Assembly (NCBI GenBank): GCA_002722095.1 | Contig: PBKG01000002.1 | Span: 75,104-139,103, forward strand | Direction: 5' to 3' | Origin: Rhodospirillaceae bacterium | GTDB lineage: Bacteria > Pseudomonadota > Alphaproteobacteria > UBA8366 | DNA length: 64,000 nt | Shown here: positions 37,431 to 47,116 of the stretch, piece after piece | Layout of the letters: the number at the start of each line of letters is the position of its first letter | Position numbering within the stretch: position 1 is the first letter of the stretch | Notes under the pieces: model-generated | Told to the model about the DNA's origin: nothing | The model's database searches: none | What the model saw: only the letters and a program-made list of their open reading frames with translations | Position numbers and translations under genes: made by a program

Positions 37431-38822
37431 ATGCTGGATAATTGGTGGCGGGACGGGCTCCTCCCTGCGACAGGAGGATCCCTCCCATTTGGTGGATTTC
37501 TGAGGTGCAAATTCTGCACGATGGCGCTTGGTGCCATCGTGTTTTTGCCGATATTGCCGGTTTCGGCGAGCAATATCGAAAAAGCCGTACAGGCGGCGGT
37601 GGCGAACCATCCGGAGATCAGCCGTGACCAGGCTAACGCCAGCGCGGCGACCCAAGCCATTGATGAGGCGTCTTCGACTTATTTGCCGCGGCTCGATATC
37701 GAGGGGGCCGGTGGTTTCGAGTTGACCGACAGTCCTTCTACGAGGGCGACAGACGAAAACACCCGAGATTTGGTGCGGAGCGAGGGTAGTTTCACCCTGA
37801 CCCAGCGCTTGTTTGACGGTTTCGATACATCCAGCCGGGTCGCGTCCGCCCGCGCAAGGAAGGGGGCTGCGGAGAGCTTCGTAGGTGAAACGATACACCG
37901 AATTTCACTGTTGGCGGTGACCCTCTATTTGGATGTACTGCGCAATCGAACCTTCCTGAAGGCGGCGGAATGGAATACCGCGATACATGCAGAATTGGCC
38001 GGTCAGGTGCGCGAGTTGAAGCGTTCCGGCCGTGGTGTCGGCACTGATGTAGACCAGGCTGATACTCGCCTTGCGTTGGCTGAAAGCGAACGGGAACGCT
38101 TTCGTGGTGAACTCCGTGCAGTGAAGGCGCGTTATTTCGAGGTGGTCGGTGAGGGGGCTATCGATTTGACCCGGCCTGATCTACCCGACTTTGACCGTCC
38201 CGCGACTGCCGACGATGCTGTTGCTGCAGCGGAAGCAAGCCATCCTCGCATCCAGACCGCGCTCAACGTTCAACATGCCCTGCAAGCGGATGTGAACACT
38301 CAGCGCGCGGCCTATTTTCCTCAAGTGAACCTTGAAGCGATCGGCTCCACCGCAGGGAACCGTGACGGCGTTCCTGGCCAAGACTCCGATTTCAACGGGC
38401 GCGTTCGCGGCACTTACAATATTTTTAATGGCCTCGGTGATTTGGCGCGGGTACGCGGAAGCCGGAACCGGGCACAAGCAGCAACGGCGGACGTCTTGGA
38501 AGCCAAGCGCATTACCCGGGAAAATGTTCGCGTCGCCTACGAACAATTGATTACGGCCGAGCGACGCCTGAAGCCGCTGAGAGCCCAAATCGGGGCAGCG
38601 AAACGGGTCGTTTACGGGTATCGCAATCAGTTCAAAATCGGACAACGCACATTGCTCGACCTGTTGGACGCTCAAAATGAACTGTTTCAGGCTCGTTTGT
38701 CGAAAGTTGACGGAGAGTTTCGCGTGTTGTTGGGGATTTATGAATTGATGGCTGCAATCGGCAAATTGCCTAATCATTTCAACATAGAAGAAAAACCGGT
38801 CGCGCAACAAAGCGGTCGATAA
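37431..38822 (+). CDS. TolC-family outer-membrane channel 1
   Basis: 463 residues from the ATG at 37431, which has GGGGAACA ahead; an ATG at 37521 (MALGAIVFLPILPVSASN) would give a more usual signal peptide and may be the true start. The mature part shows TolC/LapE repeats: IEKAVQAAVANHPEISRDQA, YLPRLDIEGAGGFELTDSPS and, in the second half, YFPQVNLEAIGS and FKIGQRTLLDLLDAQNELFQ. It forms the trimeric exit duct of type I secretion. It is followed by a second, similar TolC gene. Confidence 0.88.
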   Translation: MLDNWWRDGLLPATGGSLPFGGFLRCKFCTMALGAIVFLPILPVSASNIEKAVQAAVANHPEISRDQANASAATQAIDEASSTYLPRLDIEGAGGFELTDSPSTRATDENTRDLVRSEGSFTLTQRLFDGFDTSSRVASARARKGAAESFVGETIHRISLLAVTLYLDVLRNRTFLKAAEWNTAIHAELAGQVRELKRSGRGVGTDVDQADTRLALAESERERFRGELRAVKARYFEVVGEGAIDLTRPDLPDFDRPATADDAVAAAEASHPRIQTALNVQHALQADVNTQRAAYFPQVNLEAIGSTAGNRDGVPGQDSDFNGRVRGTYNIFNGLGDLARVRGSRNRAQAATADVLEAKRITRENVRVAYEQLITAERRLKPLRAQIGAAKRVVYGYRNQFKIGQRTLLDLLDAQNELFQARLSKVDGEFRVLLGIYELMAAIGKLPNHFNIEEKPVAQQSGR

Positions 38823-38884
38823 AACCATGTTTGGCCACGGGAGAGCATCGGAGGATCGGGTTAGGTAGGCGTTCGGCTGGTTTG

Positions 38885-40273
38885 ATGAAATATCTGTTGC
38901 GCACGCTGTGGATAGCGCCTGTGATGTTGTTGGCAGGACTTTCGTCGGTCAATGCTGAGACCCTTGGCGAAACAATACGGTTTACCCTGAATTCCCACCC
39001 TGAGATTACCCGAGAGCGTGCGGGTCGACAGGCAGCGATTCAAGATATCAGTGCTGCACAAAGCGAGTTTTTCCCCAAGTTTGATCTAGAAGGAAATATA
39101 GGTGTAGAGCTGACGGATAGTCCCTCGACACGCGGGCGAGGTAACGGCACGGTACAGATGATCCGAAGCGAGGCCCGAGGCAGTCTGACACAGATGATAT
39201 TCGACGGCTTTGCGACACCCGCCCGTGTAGAAGGTACCCGCGCACAGGCCCGGGCGGCGGATTTTAGACTTCGTGCAGCAGCAGAGCGTTTGGCCTTTCG
39301 TGTTGCCGATATTTATCTCCAAGTGTCTCGTTTTCGGCAATTGGTCGAAATTGCTCACGTCAATGTGGAGCGGCACAAAAAAGTATTTATCGATCTCCGC
39401 GATCTCAAGGCTTCTGGCATCAAGACCGCAGTCGACGTCGACCGTGTCGCATCCAGGTTGGCACGGGCCGAGCGTGAATTTGAAGATGTGGATGGCAGGA
39501 GGCGTGAGGTCGAAGCTCGATTTCTCGAAATTACCGGTATGCGTCCAAATGTTCTCGCTGCCCCGCAGCGGCCATCTTATGAAGAACCGACAACGGTGAA
39601 GGAGGCAATTGCTCGCGCTTTGGAAAACAATCCCCGGATACGGGTCGCGAACGAAAGCTTGAATGCCAGTCGTGCAGAACACGAACTTAGTTATGCGGGA
39701 TTTTTCCCAAGCTTAAATTTGGAACTAGCCGGTTCTACCGTGGACAATCAGGACGGCGTATCGGGTCAGGCAACCGATTTCACCGCGATGGTCCGAATGC
39801 GGTTCAATCTATTCGATGGGTTGGCAACGATCGCCGGTAGTCGCCGTACGTTCGAAACCGCGCGCGCTGCCGCTGCCGATGAAGGCGAAGCGCGCCGTCA
39901 GCTGCGTGAAGATGTGCGCACCGCGCTGGAGACACTTAAAACGGCGCGCGCCCGGATCGTGCCGCTAAAGGCGGGTTTTGCGAATTCGAAAAATGTCGCT
40001 GTTTCCTATGTCGAGCAATTCGCCGTTGGAAAGCGCTCGCTGATCGACTTATTGGACTCGGCAAACGAGGTTTTCACCTTTGGCTCTAACGTGATTGAAG
40101 CGGAATACGATGTGCTTCGCGGGAGCTACCTATTGGCGTTTCAGCTTGGTCAGATGTTGAACATATTCGATACCGAGGTCGCAGGAGTTCAGCCCGTTGC
40201 GGCCCCGCACCATTCTTTCCGGAAATTTACCTGGTCGCCCGTATCGGTGGCGGTCCGTCCCACTTCGCCGTAA
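38885..40273 (+). CDS. TolC-family outer-membrane channel 2
   Basis: About 462 residues from the ATG at 38885, whose signal peptide is KYLLRTLWIAPVMLLAGLSS with cleavage near VNAE; an upstream frame start at 38831 lacks a signal. Motifs parallel those of the preceding protein: LNSHPEITRERAGRQAAIQ, FFPKFDLEGNIGVELTDSPS, FFPSLNLELAGSTVDNQDGV and VGKRSLIDLLDSANEVF. The two genes look like an old tandem duplication. The ABC exporter gene follows 54 bases later. Confidence 0.88.
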   Translation: MKYLLRTLWIAPVMLLAGLSSVNAETLGETIRFTLNSHPEITRERAGRQAAIQDISAAQSEFFPKFDLEGNIGVELTDSPSTRGRGNGTVQMIRSEARGSLTQMIFDGFATPARVEGTRAQARAADFRLRAAAERLAFRVADIYLQVSRFRQLVEIAHVNVERHKKVFIDLRDLKASGIKTAVDVDRVASRLARAEREFEDVDGRRREVEARFLEITGMRPNVLAAPQRPSYEEPTTVKEAIARALENNPRIRVANESLNASRAEHELSYAGFFPSLNLELAGSTVDNQDGVSGQATDFTAMVRMRFNLFDGLATIAGSRRTFETARAAAADEGEARRQLREDVRTALETLKTARARIVPLKAGFANSKNVAVSYVEQFAVGKRSLIDLLDSANEVFTFGSNVIEAEYDVLRGSYLLAFQLGQMLNIFDTEVAGVQPVAAPHHSFRKFTWSPVSVAVRPTSP

Positions 40274-40327
40274 AATGTACGGACGAAGCTGTAGTGGCAT
40301 AAAATAACGTTGACTCAAGGTCTTGTA

Positions 40328-42535
40328 ATGGACGGATCGGTGCAAAAAGATGAACCGGGGGAGCCTTTGGACGCGTCCCGCGATAAGCCGTCGGACGTGC
40401 TCGACAAGGCAACCGATGGGCTCACATGGAGCCTCGCCTTTCTGACCAAATATTTTGGTCGTGCCTACGAGCCCGGGCAGCTGCAAGCCGGACTGCCACT
40501 CGATAAACAGGGTCACCTAACGCCCGATGGCGTAATTGCTTCTGCCGAACGTATCGGTATGGCCGCCGAGCGCGAGAGAGTGCAGCTTTCGGAAATACCA
40601 GGACTGGCACTGCCGGCGATATTGTTGCTGAAGGGGGGAGATGCTTGCGTCCTGCTTGCGATCGACGGGGAAACCGTCGAGATCGCAGATCGTTCGGTGT
40701 CCGACGGCCTACGAAAATTGCCCTTGGCAGAGCTGGAAAACACCTATGGTGGCGAAGCGATCTACGCCCGACCGCGGTTTTACTTCGACCAGCGGGCCTA
40801 CACGCTCGATTTACCCCAACCCAAAAATTGGTTCTGGGGTGCAATGCGGGAAAATTGGTGGATTTACGGTCATGCGATTTTAGCGACATTGATCGTCAAT
40901 CTGATGGCGGTGGCGATACCGGTTTTCATCATGACGGTTTACGACCGAGTGGTGCCCAACAATTCACTCGAAACGCTTTGGGTCCTGGTCGTCGGCATGG
41001 TCTGCATCGGCGTGTTCGATTTCGTATTGCGTGGACTGCGCAGCTATCTCATTGATGTTGCCGGTCGTCGCCTCGATGTGTTGCTCGGCAACCGTATTTT
41101 CGAGCATGTGCTGCATTCGCGCATAGACAAGCGGTCGAGTTCCGCCGGTGCGTTGGCGAGTACGTTACGTGAGTTCGATCAGTTACGCGACTTTTTGGGG
41201 TCGGCGACCATGACCGCCTTCGGCGATCTGCCATTCATCTTACTGTTCGTATTGGTGATCTATCTGATTGGCGGGCCGATTGCTTGGGTGCTGATCGTCG
41301 CGGTCCCGATCGTGTTGGTGGTCGGTATTTTGATTCAAATTCCGCTGAACAAAGTCACCAAACGCTCGATGCGCGAGGCGACCCAGCGTAACAGCTTGCT
41401 GTTTGAAGTCCTGAACGGCATGGAAACGCTGAAGGCAATCCGGGCCGAAGCTTGGGCGCAGCGACAGTGGGAACATTTCGTGGCACTGACTGCCGTATCC
41501 TCGATGAAAATGAAAATGCTGACCGTCGCTATGACCCATCTCGCCATGGTGGCGACTATCCTGACGACCGTCGGTATCGTCGCGGTGGGCGTGCATGAAA
41601 TTCAGACAGGCGCACTGACCTTAGGCGGCATGATCGCCTGCGTGCTGTTGAATAATCGTGTCATGCAGCCGATGGCACAGGCAGCGGGGCTCCTCGTGCG
41701 GTTGGACCAAATGAAGCTCGCTTTCAATGCACTGCATCAATTGATGCAGGTGCCGTTGGAACGGTCGCCATCCGAAAAACTGGTCCATAAACCGTCGCTG
41801 CAGGGGGCGATCGAGTTCGACCGAGTGAGTTTCACCTACCCCGGCGAAGCGGCACCTGCGATCGGCAATATCAGTTACAGCATCGAGCCCGGAGAGCGCG
41901 TGGCTTTGTTGGGGCGGATAGGATCGGGCAAGAGCACGATTTTGAAATTGATGCAGATGCTCTACCGACCCAACGAGGGCTATATCCGTGTCGACGGGCT
42001 GGATTATACCCAGATCGAGCCAGACGACATTCGTCGCCAGATGGGCTATGTGCCGCAAGATTCTGTACTTTTCCATGGCACGATCCGAGACAATTTGGTC
42101 CAAGGAACCCCGTATGCGTCCGATGAGGATGTGGTGCGAGCGGTTGAGAAATCGGGTCTTGCGGATTTGGTTCGCCGTCTGCCCCGCGGGCTCGACCATG
42201 AAGTAGGCGAACAGGGAGCAAATATGAGCGGTGGGCAGCGCCAGATGGTGACCCTAACACGCGCATTGCTACCCGAACCCCGGATTATGCTGATGGATGA
42301 GCCGACAAGCGATATGGATAACTTCGCCGAACGCCACTTCATGACCAACATGAAGGAGTGGCTCGAAGGTCGAACTTTGCTGTTGGTAACGCATAAGCGT
42401 TCCCTACTGGATTTGGTGGAGCGGATCATCGTCGTGGAAGGTGGAGAGATCGTTGCCGATGGGCCGAAGCAAAAGGTGATCGAGGAGTTGGCCGCCAAAC
42501 AAAAGAGAATGCAGGAGCGCAGCGATGCGGGTTGA
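40328..42535 (+). CDS. Type I secretion ABC transporter/permease (LapB-type)
   Basis: 735 residues from the ATG at 40328. The N-terminal ~130 residues are a C39-like peptidase domain in which the catalytic Cys is absent (LAFLTKYFGRAYEPG), as in LapB/RTX exporters where it acts only as a docking domain. Then come six membrane segments (~165-440) and an ATPase with Walker A GRIGSGKST, signature MSGGQRQ and Walker B RIMLMDEPTSDMD. It should export a large, often RTX, protein. It overlaps the adaptor gene by 11 bases. Confidence 0.95.
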   Translation: MDGSVQKDEPGEPLDASRDKPSDVLDKATDGLTWSLAFLTKYFGRAYEPGQLQAGLPLDKQGHLTPDGVIASAERIGMAAERERVQLSEIPGLALPAILLLKGGDACVLLAIDGETVEIADRSVSDGLRKLPLAELENTYGGEAIYARPRFYFDQRAYTLDLPQPKNWFWGAMRENWWIYGHAILATLIVNLMAVAIPVFIMTVYDRVVPNNSLETLWVLVVGMVCIGVFDFVLRGLRSYLIDVAGRRLDVLLGNRIFEHVLHSRIDKRSSSAGALASTLREFDQLRDFLGSATMTAFGDLPFILLFVLVIYLIGGPIAWVLIVAVPIVLVVGILIQIPLNKVTKRSMREATQRNSLLFEVLNGMETLKAIRAEAWAQRQWEHFVALTAVSSMKMKMLTVAMTHLAMVATILTTVGIVAVGVHEIQTGALTLGGMIACVLLNNRVMQPMAQAAGLLVRLDQMKLAFNALHQLMQVPLERSPSEKLVHKPSLQGAIEFDRVSFTYPGEAAPAIGNISYSIEPGERVALLGRIGSGKSTILKLMQMLYRPNEGYIRVDGLDYTQIEPDDIRRQMGYVPQDSVLFHGTIRDNLVQGTPYASDEDVVRAVEKSGLADLVRRLPRGLDHEVGEQGANMSGGQRQMVTLTRALLPEPRIMLMDEPTSDMDNFAERHFMTNMKEWLEGRTLLLVTHKRSLLDLVERIIVVEGGEIVADGPKQKVIEELAAKQKRMQERSDAG

Positions 42536-43844
42536 GGAAACCACCTCGTCGCCGGTGCAGCTACGGAGTGGCGTGATGGCCGGTCCCCGCCAGGCAGCAA
42601 TCGTTACGTTACTGGCGATTTGTGCGTTCCTCGCCGTCGGTGTGGCGTGGGCTGCTTGGGCGGAGCTGGACGAGGTGACGACCGGCCGCGGTCAGGTTAT
42701 TCCGTCCTCCGAAATTCAGGTCGTACAAAACCTGGAGGGCGGGATCGTCGCCAGTCTGCTGACGCGAGAAGGGGCAACCGTAAAAAAGAATCAGGTACTG
42801 TTGCGGATCGACGATACCTCGGCCGCGGCTAAGTTTCGCCAGACCGAAGAGACCTATTACGGTTTGCTTGCACGCGCGGCGCGGTTTCAAGCAGAGGCAG
42901 AAGGGCGCGCGCCGGAGTTTCCGAGTGAAATTGCGGAAAAGCGCAGCAATCTCGCCAACAACGAACGGGAACTTTACGAGACACGGCAAGCGGAGTTGGC
43001 TGCATCGATGCGTGAGCTCAATCAACAACGCGAGCAGCGGCAAAAAGTGCTCGAAAGCATGCAAAGCCGTCTCGAATCCACAACAAAAGCGTTGGCTCTG
43101 GCGCAGCGCGAGGTGAACCTCACCGCTCCTATGGTCAAAAAAGGATTGGTCTCGCAGGTGGCGTTGCTGCGGCTTCAGCGCGAGGTGAACAATCTCGATT
43201 CGAAAATCAAGGAAACCGAAATTGCGGTCCCCAAGGCGCGGGCGGCGATCGCCGAGACCGAAGAGAAGGTGTCCAAGTACCGGAATAATTTTCGTGCCAA
43301 CGCGCAACGCGCCTTTAACGAGCTGCAGGTTCGCCTCAATTCATTGAAAGAGGAAATCAGGGCGAAAAAGGATCGCGTGGTGCGGGCCGACGTGCGGTCG
43401 CCGGTCAACGGCATCGTTAAGCAATTGCTGGTCAATACCGTAGGCGGGGTCGTTCAACCGGGGGCGGAACTGGTCCGCATCGTGCCGATCGACGATACGC
43501 TGCTCGTCAAAGCCCGAATTTCGCCCAAGGACGTTGCCTTCGTACATCCGGGTCAGCGCGCCAACGTCAAGCTGACGGCCTATGATTTTTCGATTTACGG
43601 CGGACTTGAAGCATCCTTGGAACAGATCGCATCCGATACGCTGACCGACGAACGCGGTCAGAGCTATTACGAAATCCGCGTTCGCACCAAGCAAAATCAT
43701 CTTCTTGATCCACAAGGGAAAAAGCTCCGAATAATCCCGGGGATGGTCGCCGATGTGGATATTCTCACCGGCAAGAGGACGGTCCTGAACTATATACTGA
43801 AGCCATTCAACAAAGCCCGTCACCGGGCGATGCGGGAACGGTAA
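42525..43844 (+). CDS. HlyD-family membrane-fusion (adaptor) protein of type I secretion
   Basis: 439 residues with one N-terminal membrane segment (AAIVTLLAICAFLAVGVAWA), a lipoyl-like half-motif (GRGQVIPSSEIQVVQNLEGG), a long periplasmic coiled coil (~110-290), a second lipoyl half with VRSPVNGIVKQLLVNTVGGV and a beta-barrel domain. It bridges the ABC exporter at 40328 and a TolC. Its start lies inside the exporter gene, so the two are coupled. Confidence 0.95.
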   Translation: MRVEETTSSPVQLRSGVMAGPRQAAIVTLLAICAFLAVGVAWAAWAELDEVTTGRGQVIPSSEIQVVQNLEGGIVASLLTREGATVKKNQVLLRIDDTSAAAKFRQTEETYYGLLARAARFQAEAEGRAPEFPSEIAEKRSNLANNERELYETRQAELAASMRELNQQREQRQKVLESMQSRLESTTKALALAQREVNLTAPMVKKGLVSQVALLRLQREVNNLDSKIKETEIAVPKARAAIAETEEKVSKYRNNFRANAQRAFNELQVRLNSLKEEIRAKKDRVVRADVRSPVNGIVKQLLVNTVGGVVQPGAELVRIVPIDDTLLVKARISPKDVAFVHPGQRANVKLTAYDFSIYGGLEASLEQIASDTLTDERGQSYYEIRVRTKQNHLLDPQGKKLRIIPGMVADVDILTGKRTVLNYILKPFNKARHRAMRER

Positions 43845-43870
43845 AAGCGATAAATCCAGGTCGGCTGTAT

Positions 43871-44632
43871 CTATGGTTTGATGAGCCCGAAGCCCGGCAG
43901 TCGAAGTGCTAAATCTCCAGGGTCGATGCCAAAAGAAAGACCGAGCAAGTTGAATTCGATCCCTTCCTCGAGCGCCAACAGCGCGCCGAAAACCCCGTAA
44001 AGCGAGAATTGCACGCCCTTCCGGCTGGGCGCGCGCGCAACCAAATTGGCGCCGCCGAGAAAATCTTTGCCGATAGCGGTCGGCGGTAAATCTATCTGCA
44101 GTTCCGGCACTCGACGCAGAATGTAGGCAACGAAACTGTTGCTATTGGGACCGGGCCAGCTTCGATAGGTGCCTTTGTAGGGATAGCTTTCGACCGCTTG
44201 TTGAATGCGTTTTATGGCACTTTTGGCCTCAGGTCCGCGGATTTCGCCCAATAGCTGCGGCTTGGCGCCATACCAATGGCGATCCGGTGCACCGGTATGG
44301 GTTTGGATCGCACCGGCACCGTCGTCGATATACCAACCGACGACTTCATAGGTGATGTATTCGGGGGCGTTTTCCGGTTTGACCGCGATCCAGCTATGAA
44401 CCGCGAACGCACCTTTCCAGCGGAACGCGCGGGCAGCAAAGACTTGCACAATGGCCTCGGGAGTTCGGGCCGCATCGGGAGCGATGCCGGCAGAATGGCG
44501 GCTCGCTTTCGACCAATCGCCAACGAGAGTTGCCCGACCACTCAGTAGGTTGAAGGTCGGTCCCAGCAACAGCACCGTCAGAACAAGCAGCAAAAGTACT
44601 GTAAAAATACCCAGTCTCCTCATCACTCGCAT
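43871..44632 (-). CDS. DUF3750-family membrane-anchored protein
   Basis: 253 residues. A single N-terminal membrane segment (LGIFTVLLLLVLTVLLLGPT) is followed by an extracytoplasmic domain with FRWKGAFAVHSWIAVKPENA, YEVVGWYIDDG, RSWPGPNSNSFVAYILRRVP and the C-terminal GLSFGIDPGDLALRLPGFG. These match DUF3750. The conserved H/W and N/S-F patterns suggest a papain-like or hydrolase fold, but function is unknown. An ATG 9 bases later is also possible. It converges on the secretion cassette. Confidence 0.8.
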   Translation of the reverse strand: MRVMRRLGIFTVLLLLVLTVLLLGPTFNLLSGRATLVGDWSKASRHSAGIAPDAARTPEAIVQVFAARAFRWKGAFAVHSWIAVKPENAPEYITYEVVGWYIDDGAGAIQTHTGAPDRHWYGAKPQLLGEIRGPEAKSAIKRIQQAVESYPYKGTYRSWPGPNSNSFVAYILRRVPELQIDLPPTAIGKDFLGGANLVARAPSRKGVQFSLYGVFGALLALEEGIEFNLLGLSFGIDPGDLALRLPGFGLIKP

Positions 44633-44698
44633 TGCGTCATCCTATCCAAAAGGGACCACGACCTGTAGATTTATCCCCTTTTTGCCGATTACAACCCC

Positions 44699-45943
44699 AT
44701 GACGGACATTTCGCCGAAAAGAATTTTGATCGCCGTATGCGCGGCCCAGCTTTTCGCGCAAATGGGGGCCTATACGCTTCCGGCGCTATTGCCGACCTTT
44801 ATCAACGAATGGTCGCTCAGCAATACGGAAGCGGGTTGGCTGGCTGGAATTTTCTACGGCGCCTACATGGTGGTGGTACCGTTTTTGGTCAGTCTGACCG
44901 ACCGTATTGATCCCAAAAAGGTCTATGTGGGCTCGGTTTTGGTGACGTTGCTCGCGCATTTAGGCTTCGTATTCCTGGCCGACGGATTTGTCAGCGCGCT
45001 GTGTTTTCGCATTTTGGCTGGCATAGGCTGGGCCGGTACCTATATGCCCGGTCTCAAAGTCCTCGCGGATCATCTCGAAGGTAAATTGCAGACGCGCGCG
45101 GTCTCGTTCCATGCCGCGAGTGTCGGCGTCGCCGGTTCGTCTTCGTTCTTTATCGCCGCCACCATCGAATCCTTCAGCAACTGGCAATGGGCCTTTGTTT
45201 CAGCAGCCGGATTTGCCGCCGCTGCGTTAATCTTGGCGCTCATCTATATGCCGGCGCGGGGGAAGCCTCCTGCACTACCTGCTGGCGCCTTTCTCGATTT
45301 TCGGCCGGTGTTCAGGAATTTCTCCTCGCTGGCCTATTCACTCGGCTATATGGCTCACACTTGGGAAATGTTCGTGCAACGAAGCTGGGTCGTGGTGCTT
45401 TTGGTCTATGTCGCCGCTGAAGCGGGAACTGACGCGGTGCTAATCCCGCCTGCCTATATTCCCTTTATCGTCGGAATTTTGGGTACTTGGGCGAGCGTCA
45501 CGGGCAATGAAATGGCCATACGCACCGGTCGCCAACGGTGGGTGTTGGGAACGTTTTTCGCGTCGATGATCGCGCTGATCGCAGTTGCAGCTTCGTCGAG
45601 TTCGGGTCTTTATCTGTTGGTTGCGGGTCTCTGCATGGTGCACGGCATCCTGATCTATGCGGATTCTTCCGCCCTAACAGCTGGAGCGTCGGGCAATGCC
45701 GAGCCCGAGCGGCGCGGCGCTCAGTTGGCGCTACATTCGATGTTGGGGTATGGCGGTGGTTTTGCGGGATCGGTGGTGTTTGGTGTCGTGCTTGATTTTG
45801 CAGGTGGACAAAGCACAACCGGTTGGATCGCGGCCTTTGCCAGTGTGTTGTTGATTTTGTGTATCGGTCCGTTGGCAATTTGGCGGTTGCAGCCGAAAGA
45901 TATGCCCGGCGATAAACCGTGGCGCTCGTCGGTTGCAAAGTAA
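44699..45943 (+). CDS. Major facilitator superfamily transporter
   Basis: 414 residues, 12 membrane segments in two six-helix halves. The loop after helix 2 reads LTDRIDPKKVYVGSVLVTLL, close to the MFS-signature position. The second half has LLNA-type substitutions such as MAHTWEMFVQRSWVVVLL. The substrate is not predictable. It is divergent from the DUF3750 gene (67 bases between starts), and the alcohol dehydrogenase gene follows within 50 bases. Confidence 0.88.
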   Translation: MTDISPKRILIAVCAAQLFAQMGAYTLPALLPTFINEWSLSNTEAGWLAGIFYGAYMVVVPFLVSLTDRIDPKKVYVGSVLVTLLAHLGFVFLADGFVSALCFRILAGIGWAGTYMPGLKVLADHLEGKLQTRAVSFHAASVGVAGSSSFFIAATIESFSNWQWAFVSAAGFAAAALILALIYMPARGKPPALPAGAFLDFRPVFRNFSSLAYSLGYMAHTWEMFVQRSWVVVLLVYVAAEAGTDAVLIPPAYIPFIVGILGTWASVTGNEMAIRTGRQRWVLGTFFASMIALIAVAASSSSGLYLLVAGLCMVHGILIYADSSALTAGASGNAEPERRGAQLALHSMLGYGGGFAGSVVFGVVLDFAGGQSTTGWIAAFASVLLILCIGPLAIWRLQPKDMPGDKPWRSSVAK

Positions 45944-45992
45944 TGCTACGACCACTTCACTTGATGAAATCGAGAGAAACGGAGGCATTCGA

Positions 45993-47027
45993 ATGAAGGC
46001 CATGGTGTTAACCGCGCCGGGAGTACCATTTGAACTGATGGACGTGCCCGACCCGACGCCCGGCCCTGGCGAAGCAGTGGCACGGGTCGTTACCTGCGGC
46101 GCAGGGCTCACAATCCAACATATTCGTGCCGGCCGCTCCAAAGTCGAATATCCCCGCATTATCGGTCATGAAATTACCGCTGAGATCACCGAACTTGGAA
46201 AAGATGTTGAAGACCTAAATGTGGGCGATTGGGTCACCGCCTATTACTACCTAACCTGTGGAAAATGCCATTGGTGTCGTAAGGGACGTGAGACGCTTTG
46301 CACGGACATTCCCGGCACCGTCGGGCGCGCCTGTGACGGCGGTTATGCGGAGTTTATCAAGTTGCCCGCATCAAGCTTTATCAAGTTTCCCGACGGGATC
46401 GATTATAAGGCCCATCCCGCAGAGGCCGGCGTAATAACCGACGCTATCGCGACGCCGGTGAAGGTCATTCGCAAAGGTCGCATTGATCCCGACGAATGGG
46501 TTGCTGTCGTTGGTGCGGGCGGCGGACTTGGGCTGCAAATGGTGCAGGTCGCGAAATGGGCGAAGGCAAGGGTGATTGCGGTGGATACGCGAGCGGAGAA
46601 ATTCGACGCCTGCCTTGCGGCCGGTGCCGAAGCCACGGTGGATGCGACCGAAGGCGATGTTGCTGGGGCACTTCGTGATCTCACCGATGGGCTTGGCGTT
46701 GATGCAGCAATCGATTTTGTGGCTTCTAAAGCTAGTTTGGAAACCGGTTTCGGTGGATTGAACAAGGGGGGACGCTTGATCGTCCTGGGCGGTGCACCGC
46801 AGAGCTTCACCCTTGATACGGATGCGTTGAAGCTTGAGCGCGAAGTTATTGGCAGCAAATACGCGACCCGGGACGAAGTGCGTGAAGCTTTGGATTTGGT
46901 CGCCACGGGTGAAATTTGGCCGATTGTAAACGACGTAGTGCCTTTGGAAGAAGCCGAGGCGTTGCATAGCAGGCTAGAGCAGGGCCTGGTCACCGGCCGG
47001 GCTGCTGTGCGCGTTGCCTCTTCTTAA
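45993..47027 (+). CDS. Zinc-dependent alcohol dehydrogenase (MDR family)
   Basis: 344 residues from the ATG at 45993, behind ACGGAGG. Catalytic-zinc Cys and His lie in VVTCGAGLTIQHIRAG and RIIGHEITAEI. The structural-zinc cysteines are in CGKCHWCRKGRETLC, and the NAD(P) site is VAVVGAGGGLGLQMVQVAKW. All are intact. Substrate unknown; the preceding MFS gene may bring it in. Confidence 0.9.
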   Translation: MKAMVLTAPGVPFELMDVPDPTPGPGEAVARVVTCGAGLTIQHIRAGRSKVEYPRIIGHEITAEITELGKDVEDLNVGDWVTAYYYLTCGKCHWCRKGRETLCTDIPGTVGRACDGGYAEFIKLPASSFIKFPDGIDYKAHPAEAGVITDAIATPVKVIRKGRIDPDEWVAVVGAGGGLGLQMVQVAKWAKARVIAVDTRAEKFDACLAAGAEATVDATEGDVAGALRDLTDGLGVDAAIDFVASKASLETGFGGLNKGGRLIVLGGAPQSFTLDTDALKLEREVIGSKYATRDEVREALDLVATGEIWPIVNDVVPLEEAEALHSRLEQGLVTGRAAVRVASS

Positions 47028-47116
47028 AACTCGAATTTCCGGTCAGTCTATCAACCATCTGATGGAAGCTGAATTCACGTGATATATTTTCCATCAAACT
47101 TATCAGGGGAATCGGC

